In this document: one piece after another, positions 7,968-16,972 of the stretch
Layout of the letters: each line of letters opens with the position of its first letter
Numbering within the stretch: position 1 is the stretch's first letter
Assembly (NCBI GenBank): GCA_018262895.1
Contig: JADFDJ010000009.1
Coordinates: 1-64,000, forward strand
Direction of reading: 5' to 3'
DNA from: Methanomassiliicoccus sp.
GTDB lineage: Archaea > Thermoplasmatota > Thermoplasmata > Methanomassiliicoccales > Methanomassiliicoccaceae
DNA length: 64,000 nt
Position numbers and translations under genes: made by a program
The notes under the pieces: model-generated
The model's database searches: none
The model's input: the letters and a program-made list of their open reading frames with translations, nothing else
Told to the model about the DNA's origin: nothing

Positions 7968-8651
7968 TCAATCATCAGGGTTGAGCTTCTCCGCGGACTC
8001 GATGCACCTCGACAATATCGAGTATGCCTGCATCATGTCGTCCTCGTTGACGATGAAGATTGTGTCGGTGAAGACGCTCACCGATTCCAGCACGTTGATG
8101 CCACCGTCAGCGAGGTTGTTGGCTAGGAACGCGAACACCCCGCTGGTCTCGATGATCCTCTCCGGGGAGCGGACGGATATCTCCACGAGATCGGTACGTA
8201 TCTTCAGCACGTTCTCCTGCCCCACCGCGTTCACCACCTCGTTCTGCAGCTTCTCGTCGGCGATGATGGTGATGGCATGAGTGCCCTGGATGATCTGCAT
8301 GATGGTCTTCTCGTTGAAGAGCTTCTTGAGGACCGCCTCCAGGCGGTGGAGCACCGTCCAATCGTTCTTGGCGGTTATGATCGCGATCTTCGTCTTCAGC
8401 TCCAGGCGGGAGTTGCGCAGAACCTTCAGTATCTCCCGCTCATGGTCACGCCGGCCCAGCTTGACGGCGTAGCGGCGACAGGCGATCATCACCGCCTCCT
8501 CGTTGGCGATAGACAGGTCCTTCATTATCAGCCTGGCCAGCGATGAGTAGTTGATAAGGTCTTTGGAAATGCAGTCCTTGACGCTTGGATGAGCATCGAT
8601 ATAAAGACGGGTCCGCTCGGCGATGCTCTCCTTCTGCACTTCCTTCTTCAT
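7968..8651 (-). CDS. ACT-domain protein of unknown role
   Basis: 227 residues from the ATG at 8649-8651; a start six codons earlier is not supported by a ribosome site. The N-terminal half is helical, with a charged segment RRYAVKLGRRDHEREI resembling a small HTH-like bundle. The C-terminal 130 residues read as two ACT-type beta-alpha-beta units, with IIETSGVFAFLANNLADGGINVLE typical of ACT domains that sense amino acids. It lies just downstream of the leftward arginine genes and could be a regulator or sensor of amino-acid supply, but this is only context. Related proteins are annotated simply as ACT domain-containing in archaea. Confidence 0.6.
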   Translation of the reverse strand: MKKEVQKESIAERTRLYIDAHPSVKDCISKDLINYSSLARLIMKDLSIANEEAVMIACRRYAVKLGRRDHEREILKVLRNSRLELKTKIAIITAKNDWTVLHRLEAVLKKLFNEKTIMQIIQGTHAITIIADEKLQNEVVNAVGQENVLKIRTDLVEISVRSPERIIETSGVFAFLANNLADGGINVLESVSVFTDTIFIVNEDDMMQAYSILSRCIESAEKLNPDD

Positions 8652-8748
8652 GTTGCTGTCAAATAACAAGGGACAGTATAAAATTTATCCATCTAACAGA
8701 CCTGGGAGCCTGCCCCCTCAAGGCATGTGGATGTTCTAAGCCCTGACA

Positions 8749-9024
8749 TCACCGGGTCAGGAGGTAGGCCGCCAGGAGGATGTGCAGAAGCGCGAAGAGG
8801 TAGACCACGAGGAACTTGTTCTTCTTGGTCTTGTGGCGGAAGCTGCGCATGGCCACGAGGGCCCCGAAAGGGCCGATGAGGGCAACCAGCAGCAGTGTCC
8901 TCTCGGGTACCCTGCGCAGCATCCTGGATGCTGCCCTCTTGTCAGCGTAGTAGATGACCAGGGCGGCGACGTTGGCCATCAGGTAAGCTCCCAGGACCCA
9001 CAGGACGTCCCAACCCGCGTTCAT
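8749..9024 (-). CDS. DUF1294 membrane protein
   Basis: 91 residues. The ATG at 9022-9024 follows AAGGGTGGTGGCG. Helices at about 5-25, 38-57 and 68-90 surround the family signature DKRAA...RVPE and FRHKTKKNKF, which identifies DUF1294 (YsdA-like). Function is unknown. It follows argD by 25 bases in the same direction and so is probably carried on the arginine operon transcript, though nothing ties it to that pathway biochemically. Confidence 0.78.
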   Translation of the reverse strand: MNAGWDVLWVLGAYLMANVAALVIYYADKRAASRMLRRVPERTLLLVALIGPFGALVAMRSFRHKTKKNKFLVVYLFALLHILLAAYLLTR

Positions 9025-9049
9025 CGCCACCACCCTTGATGCATCATCG

Positions 9050-10234
9050 TCACCGGTCCAGGAAGTCCTTCAGGACATCGTTGGTCCTAGAGATAGAGGT
9101 GTCGCTCACGATAAGGGGAGGCACCATCCTCACTGTCCTCCCCCCTGTCACGTTGACCAGCACCCCCTCGCCAAGCGCGCGCTCCTGGAAGCGTTTGGCA
9201 TCCTCGCCCATCTCCAGGCCTATCATCAGGCCCTTTCCCCGGACCTCCTTGATGACGTCGCTGCCTACAGCTAAGGTGCGAAGCTGCTGCGACCACCTCT
9301 CACCGAGAGCTGCGGACCTTTCCACCAGGCCCTCGGCCTTGATGGTCTCAATGACCGTCCTGGCCACCGCGCAGGCCAATGGATTTCCGCCGAAGGTGGT
9401 ACCGTGCGCACCTGGCTTGAACGTGGCGGCGATGTCGCGGGAGGTGAGGCAGGCCCCTATGGGGAAGCCTCCCCCCAGGGCCTTGGCGAGGGTAACGATG
9501 TCGGGGACCACGCCCAGATGCTGGAACCCGAACCACTTGCCAGTGCGGCCTATCCCCGTCTGTACCTCGTCCACGATGAACAGGCTCCCGCGCTCATCGC
9601 AGAGGTCCCGGGCCGTCCTGAAGAACTCCTCCTTGGCCGCGATGATCCCGCCCTCTCCTTGGATGGGCTCGCAGATGAAGGCCGCGGTGTCGCGCGTTAT
9701 CGCCGACTTGAGCTGCTCCACGCTATTGAAGTCTATGAAGTCGAAGGCCTTGGAGACCAGGGGCTCGAAGCCCGATTGGTACTTCGGCTGACCGGTGGCC
9801 GAGAGAGGGATCATGGTCCGGCCGTGGAAGGAGTTCCTGGTCGACACGATGCGGGCGCGTCCCGTCGCCTTCACCGCCAGCTTGAGAGCGGCCTCGTTGG
9901 CCTCCGCCCCGCTGTTGCAGAACATGGAGACCCCCAGAGGCCCTGGGCACACGGAGGCAAGCGCCTCAGCGGCCTCGGCCTGCTCCCTGACAAGGTAAAG
10001 GTTGGAGACGTGCATGATGCGCCTTGCCTGCTCGCAGACCGTGCTGACTATCGCCGGGTGGGAGTAGCCGAGCACGTTCACGGCGATGCCCGCCACCAGG
10101 TCTATGTACCGCCTACCGTCCAGATCGTAGAGGAACTCCTTCTCCCCATGATCGAAGCATAAGTCCTGGCGCCCGTAGTTCTGGAACAGGAACTGATGGT
10201 CCAGGTCCCTCACTTTCTCTATGTCCATCTTCAT
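9050..10234 (-). CDS. argD: acetylornithine aminotransferase
   Basis: 394 residues, full length for ArgD. It converts N-acetylglutamate semialdehyde to N-acetylornithine with glutamate as donor, using PLP on Lys251 (LAKALGGGFPIG). Other signatures are the cofactor-binding FCNSGAEANE, the family string HGRTMIPLSATGQ and FIVDEVQTGIGRTG. The ATG overlaps the argB stop as ATGA, so the two are translationally coupled. In some organisms this enzyme also handles LysW-linked lysine intermediates, but no LysW gene is here and the neighbours argC, argJ and argB indicate arginine. Confidence 0.93.
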   Translation of the reverse strand: MKMDIEKVRDLDHQFLFQNYGRQDLCFDHGEKEFLYDLDGRRYIDLVAGIAVNVLGYSHPAIVSTVCEQARRIMHVSNLYLVREQAEAAEALASVCPGPLGVSMFCNSGAEANEAALKLAVKATGRARIVSTRNSFHGRTMIPLSATGQPKYQSGFEPLVSKAFDFIDFNSVEQLKSAITRDTAAFICEPIQGEGGIIAAKEEFFRTARDLCDERGSLFIVDEVQTGIGRTGKWFGFQHLGVVPDIVTLAKALGGGFPIGACLTSRDIAATFKPGAHGTTFGGNPLACAVARTVIETIKAEGLVERSAALGERWSQQLRTLAVGSDVIKEVRGKGLMIGLEMGEDAKRFQERALGEGVLVNVTGGRTVRMVPPLIVSDTSISRTNDVLKDFLDR

Positions 10235-11079
10235 CCCACAGTTATCTTGGTGCCGCTGTCCTGACCATGCACTAGCCTCTTGATCAGGGAGTGCGGCTCC
10301 TTCCCGTTCAACATGTACACTGTCCCCACACCGTTAAGGAGCGCGATGCGGCAGGCCTCTACCTTCGGCACCATGCCTCCGGTGATCACCTTGGCCTCTA
10401 TGAGGCGGTCGATCTCCGACAGGGTGGTGGAAGGTATAAGCTCCTTGCTGCCCTCCCCTCCACGCAGTATGCCGGGCACATCGGTCACAAGGACCATCTC
10501 CTTCGCCCCGGCCGCCCTGGCCACGTGGGCGGCCACCGTATCAGCGTTCACGTTCAGAGCGCTGCCGTGCTCATCGGCGCAGATGGGGTAGATGACGGGG
10601 ACGATGCCGTCGCCCATCAGCTCCTCCAAAAAGGACGGCTCGACGTGAGAGACCTCCCCTACGCTGCCAAGGTCGACATGCACCTCGTGGCCGCTCCCAT
10701 CCTCCGTAGTCACCGGAGGCATCTTCTGGGCGATGACCGTACCCTTCTCGGACCCGGCCATGCCGTGCGCGTCCACTCCAGCACGGGTCAGGGCCTCGAC
10801 GACCTGAGCGTTGATCCTCGATAGCACCTCTGCGGCCACCTGCAGGGCGCCGTCATCGGTGACCCTAAGCCCGGACACCTTCTTGACCTTGAGGCCGCGC
10901 CTCTCCATCTCCTGCGATATCTCCGGGCCGCCGCCGTGGACCAGGATGGGCTTGAACCCGGCGTTAAGAAGAGAGGATATGTCCCGGCCGAAGCGTTCTA
11001 GATCGCCCTCGCCGCTGAGAGCATTGCCGCCGAACTTCACCAGGACACGACGTCCGCTGATCCCCTGAGATTGTTCCAT
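10231..11079 (-). CDS. argB: acetylglutamate kinase
   Basis: 282 residues of the amino-acid kinase fold. VLVKFGGNAL is the N-terminal nucleotide/phosphate loop, VHGGGPEIS binds the acetylglutamate side, and VTDVPGIL and GGMVPKVEAC complete the active site. It phosphorylates N-acetylglutamate, the second step after ArgJ. It lacks a long N-terminal helix of the kind linked to hexameric arginine-inhibited forms, so feedback control at this step is uncertain. It starts 9 bases after argJ and overlaps argD by four bases. Confidence 0.93.
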   Translation of the reverse strand: MEQSQGISGRRVLVKFGGNALSGEGDLERFGRDISSLLNAGFKPILVHGGGPEISQEMERRGLKVKKVSGLRVTDDGALQVAAEVLSRINAQVVEALTRAGVDAHGMAGSEKGTVIAQKMPPVTTEDGSGHEVHVDLGSVGEVSHVEPSFLEELMGDGIVPVIYPICADEHGSALNVNADTVAAHVARAAGAKEMVLVTDVPGILRGGEGSKELIPSTTLSEIDRLIEAKVITGGMVPKVEACRIALLNGVGTVYMLNGKEPHSLIKRLVHGQDSGTKITVG

Positions 11080-11088
11080 GCCGATCCC

Positions 11089-12315
11089 TTAGGTGGTGTA
11101 CTCGGCGTTGATCTTGACGTACTCGTAGGTCAGATCACAACCCCAGGCCTCGGCCGCACCGTTCCCCACGCCCAGGTCTAGGTGCATGGAGATGTTGTGC
11201 TCCGAAAGGAGCTTGCGGGCCTTGACCTCCTCCTCGGAGCAAGGCTTCACCTGCGGAACCCCTCCCTCAAAGAGGATGACCTCCTCTCCGTTGCTTCCGA
11301 TTGTCAGGCGGACCTTGTCGATGTTGAACTCGCTTCCGGAGTTGCCCATCGCCGCCAGGACCCTGCCGAAGTTGGGATCGGCCCCGAAGATGGCCGTCTT
11401 CACCAGGCTGGATGATATAATCCAACGCCCGGTGGTCCTGGCCTCCTTGTCCGATTTGGCGCCGGTGACCTTCAGCTCGATGAGCTTGGTGGCCCCCTCC
11501 CCGTCCAGAACCACTTGCTTGGCCAGGGACTGAGATACGTAAAGGACGGCCTCCCAGAAATCGTGGTTGTCGTCAACGGGCTTACCGCCCGCGGCGCCGT
11601 TGGCCATCAGCACCGAGATGTCGTTGGTGCTCTGGTCGCCGTCGACGTTTATCATGTTAAAGCTCTTGTTGATGCATTCCTGCCACTTCCACTCCGGGGA
11701 CTTGCTGAGCACCGCGTCGGTGGTTATGAAGCTCAAGGTGGTGGCATGCTTGGTCCTCATGGACGGGGATATCATCCCCGACCCCTTGGCCATACCCGCG
11801 ATGGTGACCACTGTCCCGTCCTTTAGGGTGACCTGGCAGGCGGCCTCCTTGATCGTCTTGTCGGTGGTCAGGATGGCCATGTTGGCGCGGTGGTCGTACT
11901 CCCGCCCGGAGCCGAGCTTCCCGGCGATGTTCTTGATGCCCTGCTCCAGCTTGTCCATGGGCAGGTAACGACCGATCACCCCGGTGGAGGCGACCCCTAC
12001 CAGCTGGGGGTGTATGCCCAATGCCTTGGCAGCCGAATCCGACATGGCTATGGCGTCCTTCATACCCTGAGGACCGGTGATGGCGTTGGCATTACCGCTG
12101 TTGATGACAAAGGCCTGGATCTTATCGGTGTGGCGCTGGATCATGAGTTCTATGGGTGCCGCCCTCATCTTGTTCTGGGTATACGCACAAGCGGCTATGG
12201 CCGGCCTCTCCGAGTACAGCATCGCTAGGTCCAGCCTCTCCCTCTTGATCCCACAGTGGATCCCTTCCGCCTTGAAGCCCTTGGGGGTGGTCACCCCGCC
12301 ATCAATTATGTTCAT
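11089..12315 (-). CDS. argJ: glutamate N-acetyltransferase / amino-acid acetyltransferase
   Basis: 408 residues. ArgJ recycles the acetyl group from N-acetylornithine to glutamate and in many organisms also makes acetylglutamate from acetyl-CoA. The precursor cleaves itself before a Thr that becomes the nucleophile; the context GSGMISPSMRTKHATTL is present near residue 190. FGRVLAAMGNSG and the C-terminal region are typical. No separate argA or argE-like gene is nearby, which fits the cyclic pathway. Its ATG lies three bases after the argC stop, in the same frame as argC and separated only by TAG-GAG. AGGAG eight bases upstream is a good ribosome site, so independent initiation is expected. 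Confidence 0.93.
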   Translation of the reverse strand: MNIIDGGVTTPKGFKAEGIHCGIKRERLDLAMLYSERPAIAACAYTQNKMRAAPIELMIQRHTDKIQAFVINSGNANAITGPQGMKDAIAMSDSAAKALGIHPQLVGVASTGVIGRYLPMDKLEQGIKNIAGKLGSGREYDHRANMAILTTDKTIKEAACQVTLKDGTVVTIAGMAKGSGMISPSMRTKHATTLSFITTDAVLSKSPEWKWQECINKSFNMINVDGDQSTNDISVLMANGAAGGKPVDDNHDFWEAVLYVSQSLAKQVVLDGEGATKLIELKVTGAKSDKEARTTGRWIISSSLVKTAIFGADPNFGRVLAAMGNSGSEFNIDKVRLTIGSNGEEVILFEGGVPQVKPCSEEEVKARKLLSEHNISMHLDLGVGNGAAEAWGCDLTYEYVKINAEYTT

Positions 12316-12318
12316 CTC

Positions 12319-13353
12319 CTACACTCCTAATCCTGGGAAATCGAGACCTACGGTCTCATCCATGCCGAACATTATGTTCGCGTTCTGCACCGCTTGCCCG
12401 GACGCGCCCTTGACCAGGTTGTCCAGCGCGCCCATCACCACTACGGTGCCCATATCGGCCTTTTCCGCACCTACCTCCGCAAAGTTGGATGCCAACGTGG
12501 AGGGGATGGACGGAACGGCCACCCTCCGGACGAACCTGCGCCCGGAGTAGTATTTATCGTAGAGCGCCTGCAACTCGTCCTTGCTTTTATCCTTTTTCAA
12601 CGTAACATAGCTCGTTGTGAGCATCCCGCGTATTATGGGAAGCAGGTGGGGCGTGAACACGACGCCTACACCGGACCCGGCAACAGTGCTGAGGGTCTCG
12701 CTGATCTCCACGGTATGGCGGTGGCCCACTATCTTGTAAGGGGTGATGGTGGCCCCGCAGTTGGGGTGATGGGTCGCCTTGGTGGTCTCCGCCCCAGCCC
12801 CGGAGGTACCGCTCTTCGCGTCGATTATCACCTTCTCGTCCACCAGGCCGCTTGCGATCAGGGGGGCGAGGGACAGCACCGAGCAGGTTGGATAGCACCC
12901 CGGGTTGGCGATGAGATCGGCACGTGCGATGCGGTCTCGGAAGAGCTCTGTCATCCCATAGACGGCCTTCGACAGCCCTTCAGGATCGCTATGGGGATGG
13001 CCGTACCACTTCTCATAGACCTCGGGGCTTGATAAGCGGTAGTCGCCGCTGAGATCGATGACCTTTATGCCCCTGGACAGGAGGCCGGGGGCGATCTCCA
13101 TGGAGGCCCCATGTGGGGTGGCCAAGAACGCCAGGTCGATGTCCACATCGTCACTGAGCTGGGCCTCGAAAGAAAGGTCCGTGAAGCCCTGTAGGGACGG
13201 AAGGACCTTGGCCACCGGGATGCCGGCGTTCTGCCTGGAGGTTATGGCCTCTAGACTGATCTGGGGATGGCGACATAGTATGCGTCCGAGCTCGCTTCCG
13301 GTATACCCGGAGCCTCCCACGATGGCGGCCTTTATCATTCTGGTTGACCTCAT
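12319..13353 (-). CDS. argC: N-acetyl-gamma-glutamyl-phosphate reductase
   Basis: 344 residues. NADPH-binding GGSGYTGSELGR opens the protein, and the catalytic Cys sits in NPGCYPT near residue 150, with the usual HRHTVEI afterwards. It reduces acetylglutamyl phosphate to the semialdehyde used by ArgD. It is first gene of argC-argJ-argB-argD. A TATA-like box on the minus strand (near 13374-13383) lies about 25 bases from the ATG, implying a leaderless mRNA. The stop is TAG, and the next gene is in frame two codons later (see findings). A second possible ATG is five codons in (MIKAAIVGGSG). Confidence 0.93.
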   Translation of the reverse strand: MRSTRMIKAAIVGGSGYTGSELGRILCRHPQISLEAITSRQNAGIPVAKVLPSLQGFTDLSFEAQLSDDVDIDLAFLATPHGASMEIAPGLLSRGIKVIDLSGDYRLSSPEVYEKWYGHPHSDPEGLSKAVYGMTELFRDRIARADLIANPGCYPTCSVLSLAPLIASGLVDEKVIIDAKSGTSGAGAETTKATHHPNCGATITPYKIVGHRHTVEISETLSTVAGSGVGVVFTPHLLPIIRGMLTTSYVTLKKDKSKDELQALYDKYYSGRRFVRRVAVPSIPSTLASNFAEVGAEKADMGTVVVMGALDNLVKGASGQAVQNANIMFGMDETVGLDFPGLGV

Positions 13354-13483
13354 GCGCGATTTTTAAGGTCCGATGATAAAAAGGGTCGGATATTAAGCAT
13401 GATGACCCAAATGAGACAATCGAGTCCCCCGCTGTTACAAAAGGGACTATCTGGCCCTGGGGATTTCTGCATTGTCCGGTAGG

Positions 13484-13499
13484 AGACTCCGAGGAGTCT
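13484..13499. promoter_or_regulatory. palindrome in the argC-argG control region
   Basis: AGACTCC-GA-GGAGTCT is a perfect 7-base palindrome with a 2-base centre. It lies about 25 bases upstream of the argG TATA-like box (CTAAATAAT, 13525-13533) and about 100 bases before the argC box. The position suits a regulator of both divergent arginine transcripts. No regulator is adjacent, so this is inferred from position and symmetry. Confidence 0.4.
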
Positions 13500-13561
13500 G
13501 TTTGTCGGAGTTCGTTCGTCAACCCTAAATAATGTGTCCAATCTCAGCAGCCTCGATCCCA

Positions 13562-14860
13562 ATGGCATCCAGTAAGAAGAAGGTAAATGCTGCTCCCAAG
13601 TCTGAAAGGAAGAAGGTAGTACTCGCGTACTCTGGAGGTCTTGACACCTCCGTCGCGATCCGCTGGTTACAGGAAAATCATGACCTCGATGTGGTGGCCG
13701 TCTCCATAGACGTAGGCCAGCCTGGCGATATGGAGAAGAACATCGATCGCGCCAAGTCCATCGGATCGGTGGCCGCTTACGCCATCGATGCCCGCGAGGC
13801 GTTCGCCGAGGACTACGTATGGCCTTCCTTGAAGGCCAATGCGCTTTATCAGGGCATCTACCCTCTGTCCACCGCCATAGCCCGGCCGCTAATCGCCAAG
13901 CTGCTGGTGGATGTGGCAAAGAAGGAGGGGGCGGACTTCATCGCCCACGGCTGCACTGCCAAGGGGAACGACCAGGTCAGGTTCGACGTCAGCATAGCCG
14001 CCCTGGCCCCCAACATCAAGATATTGGCCCCCATGAGGGAATGGGTCATGACCCGTGAGGAGGAGATAGACTATGCCAAGAAGAACGGCATTCCTATCCC
14101 GGTGAAGAAGGCGTGCCCCTACTCCACTGACGAGAACCTCTGGGGCCGGAGCTGCGAGTGCGGTGTCATAGAGGACGCCTCGAAGGAGCCACCGGAGGAC
14201 TCCCACGAGTGGACGGTGTCCCCGCTGAAAGCTCCTGACAAGCCCACGTACGTGGAGATCGGCTTCGAGCGCGGGGTGCCGGTGTCTGTAGACGGACGCA
14301 AGCTTCCCCCCGTGGAGCTCATCGTAAGAATGAACAAGCTGGCAGGGGAGAACGGCGTGGGACGCATAGATCACGTGGAGGACCGCCTGGTTGGCATCAA
14401 GTCCCGCGAGACCTACGAGTGCCCGGGAGCGGTGACCCTCATCAAGGCGCACCAGTCCCTGGAAGGACTTGTCCTGACGCGTGATGTCCTGTCGTTCAAG
14501 AAGCTCGTCGAGCAGCGCTTCTCCGAGCTGGCATATGACGGCCTATGGTTCTCCCCCCTCATGGACGCCCTCAGCGCGTTCGTGGAGAGCACCCAGAAAT
14601 ACGTCACAGGCGTGGTCCGCGTCAAGCTGTACAAGGGCAGCGCGGAGGTCGTGGGACGGGAATCCCCGTACTCGCTGTACAACGAGGGTCTGGCCACCTA
14701 TGCCAAGGGCGACGAGTTCGATCACACCTCGGCAGAGGGCTTCATTTACGTCTGGGGCCTGCCGCTGAGGACCGTGGCCTCGGCCCACAAGGACAAGATG
14801 AAGGTGGTGGACGAGAAGGCTGAGAAGGCCAAGTCATCTCCCGCCAAGAAGAGAAAGTGA
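13562..14860 (+). CDS. argG: argininosuccinate synthase
   Basis: 432 residues. It joins citrulline and aspartate with ATP. The ATP-pyrophosphatase loop AYSGGLDTS is at residues 20-28. CTAKGNDQVRF and STDENLWGRSCE are conserved substrate-binding strings. The start at 13562 is preferred because the TATA-like box at 13525-13533 would place transcription start near 13553; an ATG at 13532 would lie upstream of it. A Lys-rich tail (SSPAKKRK) extends beyond the usual end. It is transcribed away from argC and followed by argH 85 bases later. Confidence 0.94.
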   Translation: MASSKKKVNAAPKSERKKVVLAYSGGLDTSVAIRWLQENHDLDVVAVSIDVGQPGDMEKNIDRAKSIGSVAAYAIDAREAFAEDYVWPSLKANALYQGIYPLSTAIARPLIAKLLVDVAKKEGADFIAHGCTAKGNDQVRFDVSIAALAPNIKILAPMREWVMTREEEIDYAKKNGIPIPVKKACPYSTDENLWGRSCECGVIEDASKEPPEDSHEWTVSPLKAPDKPTYVEIGFERGVPVSVDGRKLPPVELIVRMNKLAGENGVGRIDHVEDRLVGIKSRETYECPGAVTLIKAHQSLEGLVLTRDVLSFKKLVEQRFSELAYDGLWFSPLMDALSAFVESTQKYVTGVVRVKLYKGSAEVVGRESPYSLYNEGLATYAKGDEFDHTSAEGFIYVWGLPLRTVASAHKDKMKVVDEKAEKAKSSPAKKRK

Positions 14861-14945
14861 TGCTTGGCAAGCAAACTCCTTAACCCACCCCTTTTTTATT
14901 ACTATGTGTTTCTGGAGCTGATGAATTCCGCGGAGGTCTTGTAGT

Positions 14946-16397
14946 ATGAGCGGCGAGAAGAAGACTTTGTGGTCCGGTAGGTTCAGCGAGGGCGCCTCCC
15001 ACAGCACCTTGGCCTTCACCTCCTCCCTGCAGGACGACAGCCGCCTCGCCAGGTATGATGTCATCGGCTCCCTGGCCCACGTGCGAATGCTGGCCCGTCA
15101 GAACGTCATCGGAGCCAAGGACGCGAAGGACATCGAGGATGGCCTCAAAGAAATACTGGCGCAGGTGGAGGACCGGACCCTGCCCATCCAGCAGGACCTG
15201 GAGGATATCCACTCCAACATCGAGTTCATCCTGACCGACCGTATCCAGGATGCCGGTGCCAGATTGCACACCGGTCGCAGCAGGAACGATCAGGTGGTCA
15301 CGGACGTGCGCATGTTCCTCCGCGATGCCACCTTGGACACTATCGAGGCCATCATGATGCTGGAGAAGGGGCTGATGGAGCGGGCGGAGGCCTACCGCGA
15401 TGTCATCCTTCCGGGCTTCACCCACGTCCAGCACGCGCAGCCGGTTACCGTCGGGCACTGGATGATGGCCCATCTTCAGCGCCTGCAGCGTGACGCTGAG
15501 CGCTTCATCGATTCCTACAAGCGCCTCAACATCTGCCCCCTGGGATCGGCAGCTCTCGCCGGAACGACATACAGCATCGACAGGACGTACACAGCACAGC
15601 TGCTGGGCTTCGAGGCTCCATGCGCCAACTCCATCGACGGCGTGTCCGACCGCGATTTCGTGGCCGAGTACCTCTTCGCCGCTGCCCTGACGGTCGTTCA
15701 CCTCTCCTCCCTGTGCGAGGAGCTCGTGTATTGGTCCTCGCCGGAGTTCGGCTTCCTGGAGATGGCTGACGCGTACTCCACCGGAAGCAGCATCATGCCC
15801 CAGAAGAAGAACCCCGATGTCGCGGAGCTGACACGGGGAAGGGCCGGGGCGGCTTTGGGAGACCTCATTAACATCATGGTCACGATGAAGGGGCTTCCCA
15901 CCGCCTACAACCGGGACCTGCAGGAGGACAAACCTGCCCTATTCGCCTCCTATGATCGCCTGATACCCTGTCTGCGCATGACAACGTCCATGATCACCAC
16001 CATGAAGCTCAACTCTGAGAGGATGCTCCAGGCATGCCGGGAAGGCTTCCTCAACGCCACCGACCTCGCAGACTACCTAGTCGTCAAAGGCCTCCCCTTC
16101 CGCAAGGCCCACGAGGTGGTGGGAGCAGTGGTCCGCCACGCCATCGAGAGGAAGTGCAGGCTGGAGGACCTTTCGCTGAGGGAGCTGAAAGGGTTCTGCG
16201 ACCTCATAGAGGATGATGTGTTCGAGGTGCTGCCCATAGAAAGGTGCGTGGCCCGCAGAACCTCCCTGGGAGGCACCTCGCCCGAGGTCTTCCCACCGCA
16301 GGCGGAGCGGGCAAGGTCAGGTCTTAAGGCCCAGGCAGCATTCGCGGACAGGGAAAGGAAAAGGATAGCGAGCGCGTTCAGCGCCCTGCTGGCATGA
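14946..16397 (+). CDS. argH: argininosuccinate lyase
   Basis: 483 residues of the fumarase/aspartase superfamily. It splits argininosuccinate into arginine and fumarate, the last step. The signature SSIMPQKKNPDV carries the catalytic Ser loop, and HTGRSRNDQV and HVQHAQPVT are the other conserved regions. GGAGGT eight bases before the ATG is a strong ribosome site. A T-rich run (CCCCTTTTTTATT) ahead of it may end some argG transcripts or serve as a separate promoter. Confidence 0.95.
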   Translation: MSGEKKTLWSGRFSEGASHSTLAFTSSLQDDSRLARYDVIGSLAHVRMLARQNVIGAKDAKDIEDGLKEILAQVEDRTLPIQQDLEDIHSNIEFILTDRIQDAGARLHTGRSRNDQVVTDVRMFLRDATLDTIEAIMMLEKGLMERAEAYRDVILPGFTHVQHAQPVTVGHWMMAHLQRLQRDAERFIDSYKRLNICPLGSAALAGTTYSIDRTYTAQLLGFEAPCANSIDGVSDRDFVAEYLFAAALTVVHLSSLCEELVYWSSPEFGFLEMADAYSTGSSIMPQKKNPDVAELTRGRAGAALGDLINIMVTMKGLPTAYNRDLQEDKPALFASYDRLIPCLRMTTSMITTMKLNSERMLQACREGFLNATDLADYLVVKGLPFRKAHEVVGAVVRHAIERKCRLEDLSLRELKGFCDLIEDDVFEVLPIERCVARRTSLGGTSPEVFPPQAERARSGLKAQAAFADRERKRIASAFSALLA

Positions 16398-16491
16398 GGG
16401 CCTGTTCTCTCGATGATAGAATACTGAGATCAATGATGGAAATCTCGACGGCGCTCAGCTGAAGCATGGCACTATCGCACGAGGCCAGCCT

Positions 16492-16863
16492 TCAATCGTC
16501 GTCCTTGGGGCCCAGAGCGTTCCACTGCAGGGTATGCTTGACGCCGCTCTTCGTCAATATCTTGCTCACCTTTTCGCTGAGGCGGACGACCTCGCTGCCC
16601 GCGATGTTGGACTTAAGGTAGAACTGGTTGCTTCCCAGAGGGAAGATCATCCGCATGCGGCCCTTGCGGTTATAACCTTCAGGCTTCTCGTTCTTCTTCA
16701 GCGCCTGCTGGTTGATGAAAATGAACATCTGCATGACGTCATCATCGTCTGGCAACTGATCTGTCTCCTCCAAGAAAACCTTGAGTATCTCCGGGAACGA
16801 CTCCGCAAGGTCCTTGTATTGGAACTCGGGCCCGAACATGAAATGCCCGCTAGTCGCCTTCAT
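16492..16863 (-). CDS. uncharacterised small protein
   Basis: 123 residues, soluble and mixed charge, with no signal peptide or membrane segment. It has a helical first half (YKDLAESFPEILKVFLEETDQLP), an acidic DDDDV patch, then a basic RKGRMRM segment and a Lys-rich end. I recognise no family. A TATA-like AAATTATAAATAC on the minus strand (near 16888-16900) lies 25-30 bases before the ATG, so it is probably a real, leaderless gene. It is divergent from thiD-thiN across about 110 bases, and the two promoters sit almost back to back. Confidence 0.55.
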   Translation of the reverse strand: MKATSGHFMFGPEFQYKDLAESFPEILKVFLEETDQLPDDDDVMQMFIFINQQALKKNEKPEGYNRKGRMRMIFPLGSNQFYLKSNIAGSEVVRLSEKVSKILTKSGVKHTLQWNALGPKDDD

Positions 16864-16972
16864 CGTTTTTTGAAAGGGGGGTGCGTATTTATAATTTACC
16901 GCGTCCCGGGGAGACCCTCCATCTGGTGAGGGTCCATGGTGATTATATATGCCCTAATCTGGTCCAGGATGC

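Noticed and set aside
7932-8126. Possible TAG readthrough of the secreted protein ending at 7934, adding a long tail
   Set aside because: The tail is antisense to the ACT-domain gene and has no domain character; TAG is most likely a plain stop here.
14880-15701. A 273-codon open frame antisense to argH
   Set aside because: It is a shadow of argH with no recognisable motif.
16864-16972. TPP riboswitch ahead of the ThiD-ThiN gene
   Set aside because: The gap is only 109 bases, shows no conserved TPP-aptamer strings, and a TATA box close to the GTG leaves no room for a leader.
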